Below are positions 63,965 to 64,000 of a stretch of 64,000 nucleotides of DNA, in pieces; within the stretch, counting starts at the first letter, position 1; each line of letters starts with the position of its first letter. The position numbers were made by a program, and so were the translations under genes. The notes under the pieces are model-generated. The model made no database searches and was not told where the DNA came from. It was given only the letters and a program-made list of their open reading frames with translations. Origin of the DNA: Candidatus Saccharimonadales bacterium (lineage in GTDB: Bacteria > Patescibacteriota > Saccharimonadia > Saccharimonadales > UBA4665); assembly GCA_036388415.1 (NCBI GenBank), contig DASVRW010000002.1, positions 417,396 to 481,395 of the forward strand. The letters run 5' to 3'.

Positions 63965-64000
63965 ACGATCTCCTAAATTAATCACCTCATACTATATAAA

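Overview
The window reads as chromosomal DNA of a Candidatus Saccharibacteria (TM7/CPR) type bacterium. This is inferred from the gene mix rather than from a marker tree: a cytochrome bo3 operon and a nickel superoxide dismutase among many small, poorly characterised proteins, half-size or domain-only versions of familiar proteins (a 6-helix MFS, an adenylation-domain-only DNA ligase), and standard stop usage, with UGA terminating many genes. A striking habit throughout is a TANNNT -10 box lying 4-12 bases before the start codon with no Shine-Dalgarno sequence, which implies mostly leaderless mRNAs. A second class (secreted proteins, sodN, leuS, GlsB-like, KGG-like) has a good SD.

Layout. 1-7200: DUF475 membrane protein and GH1 glucosidase (divergent), rarA, two secreted proteins (one a GH5 glycanase), metK behind a SAM-type riboswitch and terminator, then tRNA-Gln(CUG) with a strong terminator. 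7200-13750: an accessory island starting directly after the tRNA. It is a run of mostly single-gene units, each ended by a diverged copy of one 40-47 bp repeat. The cargo includes a Nudix hydrolase, an EEP-type phosphatase/nuclease, a C39-like cysteine peptidase, a cysteine-cluster protein, a membrane lysozyme-like protein, a VanY-like carboxypeptidase and unknowns. Diverged copies of the tRNA 3' end flank it. 13790-16710: queuosine salvage (queA-tgt, and a convergent YhhQ-like precursor transporter) sits between two parts of the array. 16890-19420: the same repeats resume around two tiny membrane proteins, a lipoprotein, a P-loop kinase and a Nudix enzyme. Another Nudix gene, a SpoU-family methyltransferase and a half MFS follow.

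21-39 kb: yaaA, an SPFH protein, a cyclase/epimerase pair, a DUF1801 remnant, an unusual OLD-like ATPase carrying an FtsK-gamma DNA-binding domain, small membrane and secreted proteins, a DEAH helicase, a DUF2207 protein and a minimal DNA ligase. 39.6-44.5 kb: the complete cyoABCDE quinol oxidase operon, where cyoE lacks any ordinary start codon. 44.5-52.1 kb: a CPA2 antiporter, a CHASE3 histidine kinase flanked by two CheY-like regulators, small stress-type proteins, a PIG-L deacetylase, and a NiSOD gene overlapping its probable maturation peptidase. 52.1-61.8 kb: housekeeping genes (rpmF, nusB, Nudix, rnc, rpsP, khpA, trmD, leuS and a membrane-anchored MurF). 62-64 kb: three unrecognised genes.

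The genes describe an oxygen-using cell: bo3 oxidase for quinol oxidation, NiSOD and YaaA for oxidative stress, secreted and intracellular glycosidases for sugars, and uptake rather than synthesis of the queuosine precursor. The best candidate for something undescribed is the repeat-delimited, integron-like gene array at 7.3-13.7 kb and 16.9-19.4 kb. No integrase is visible in the window.
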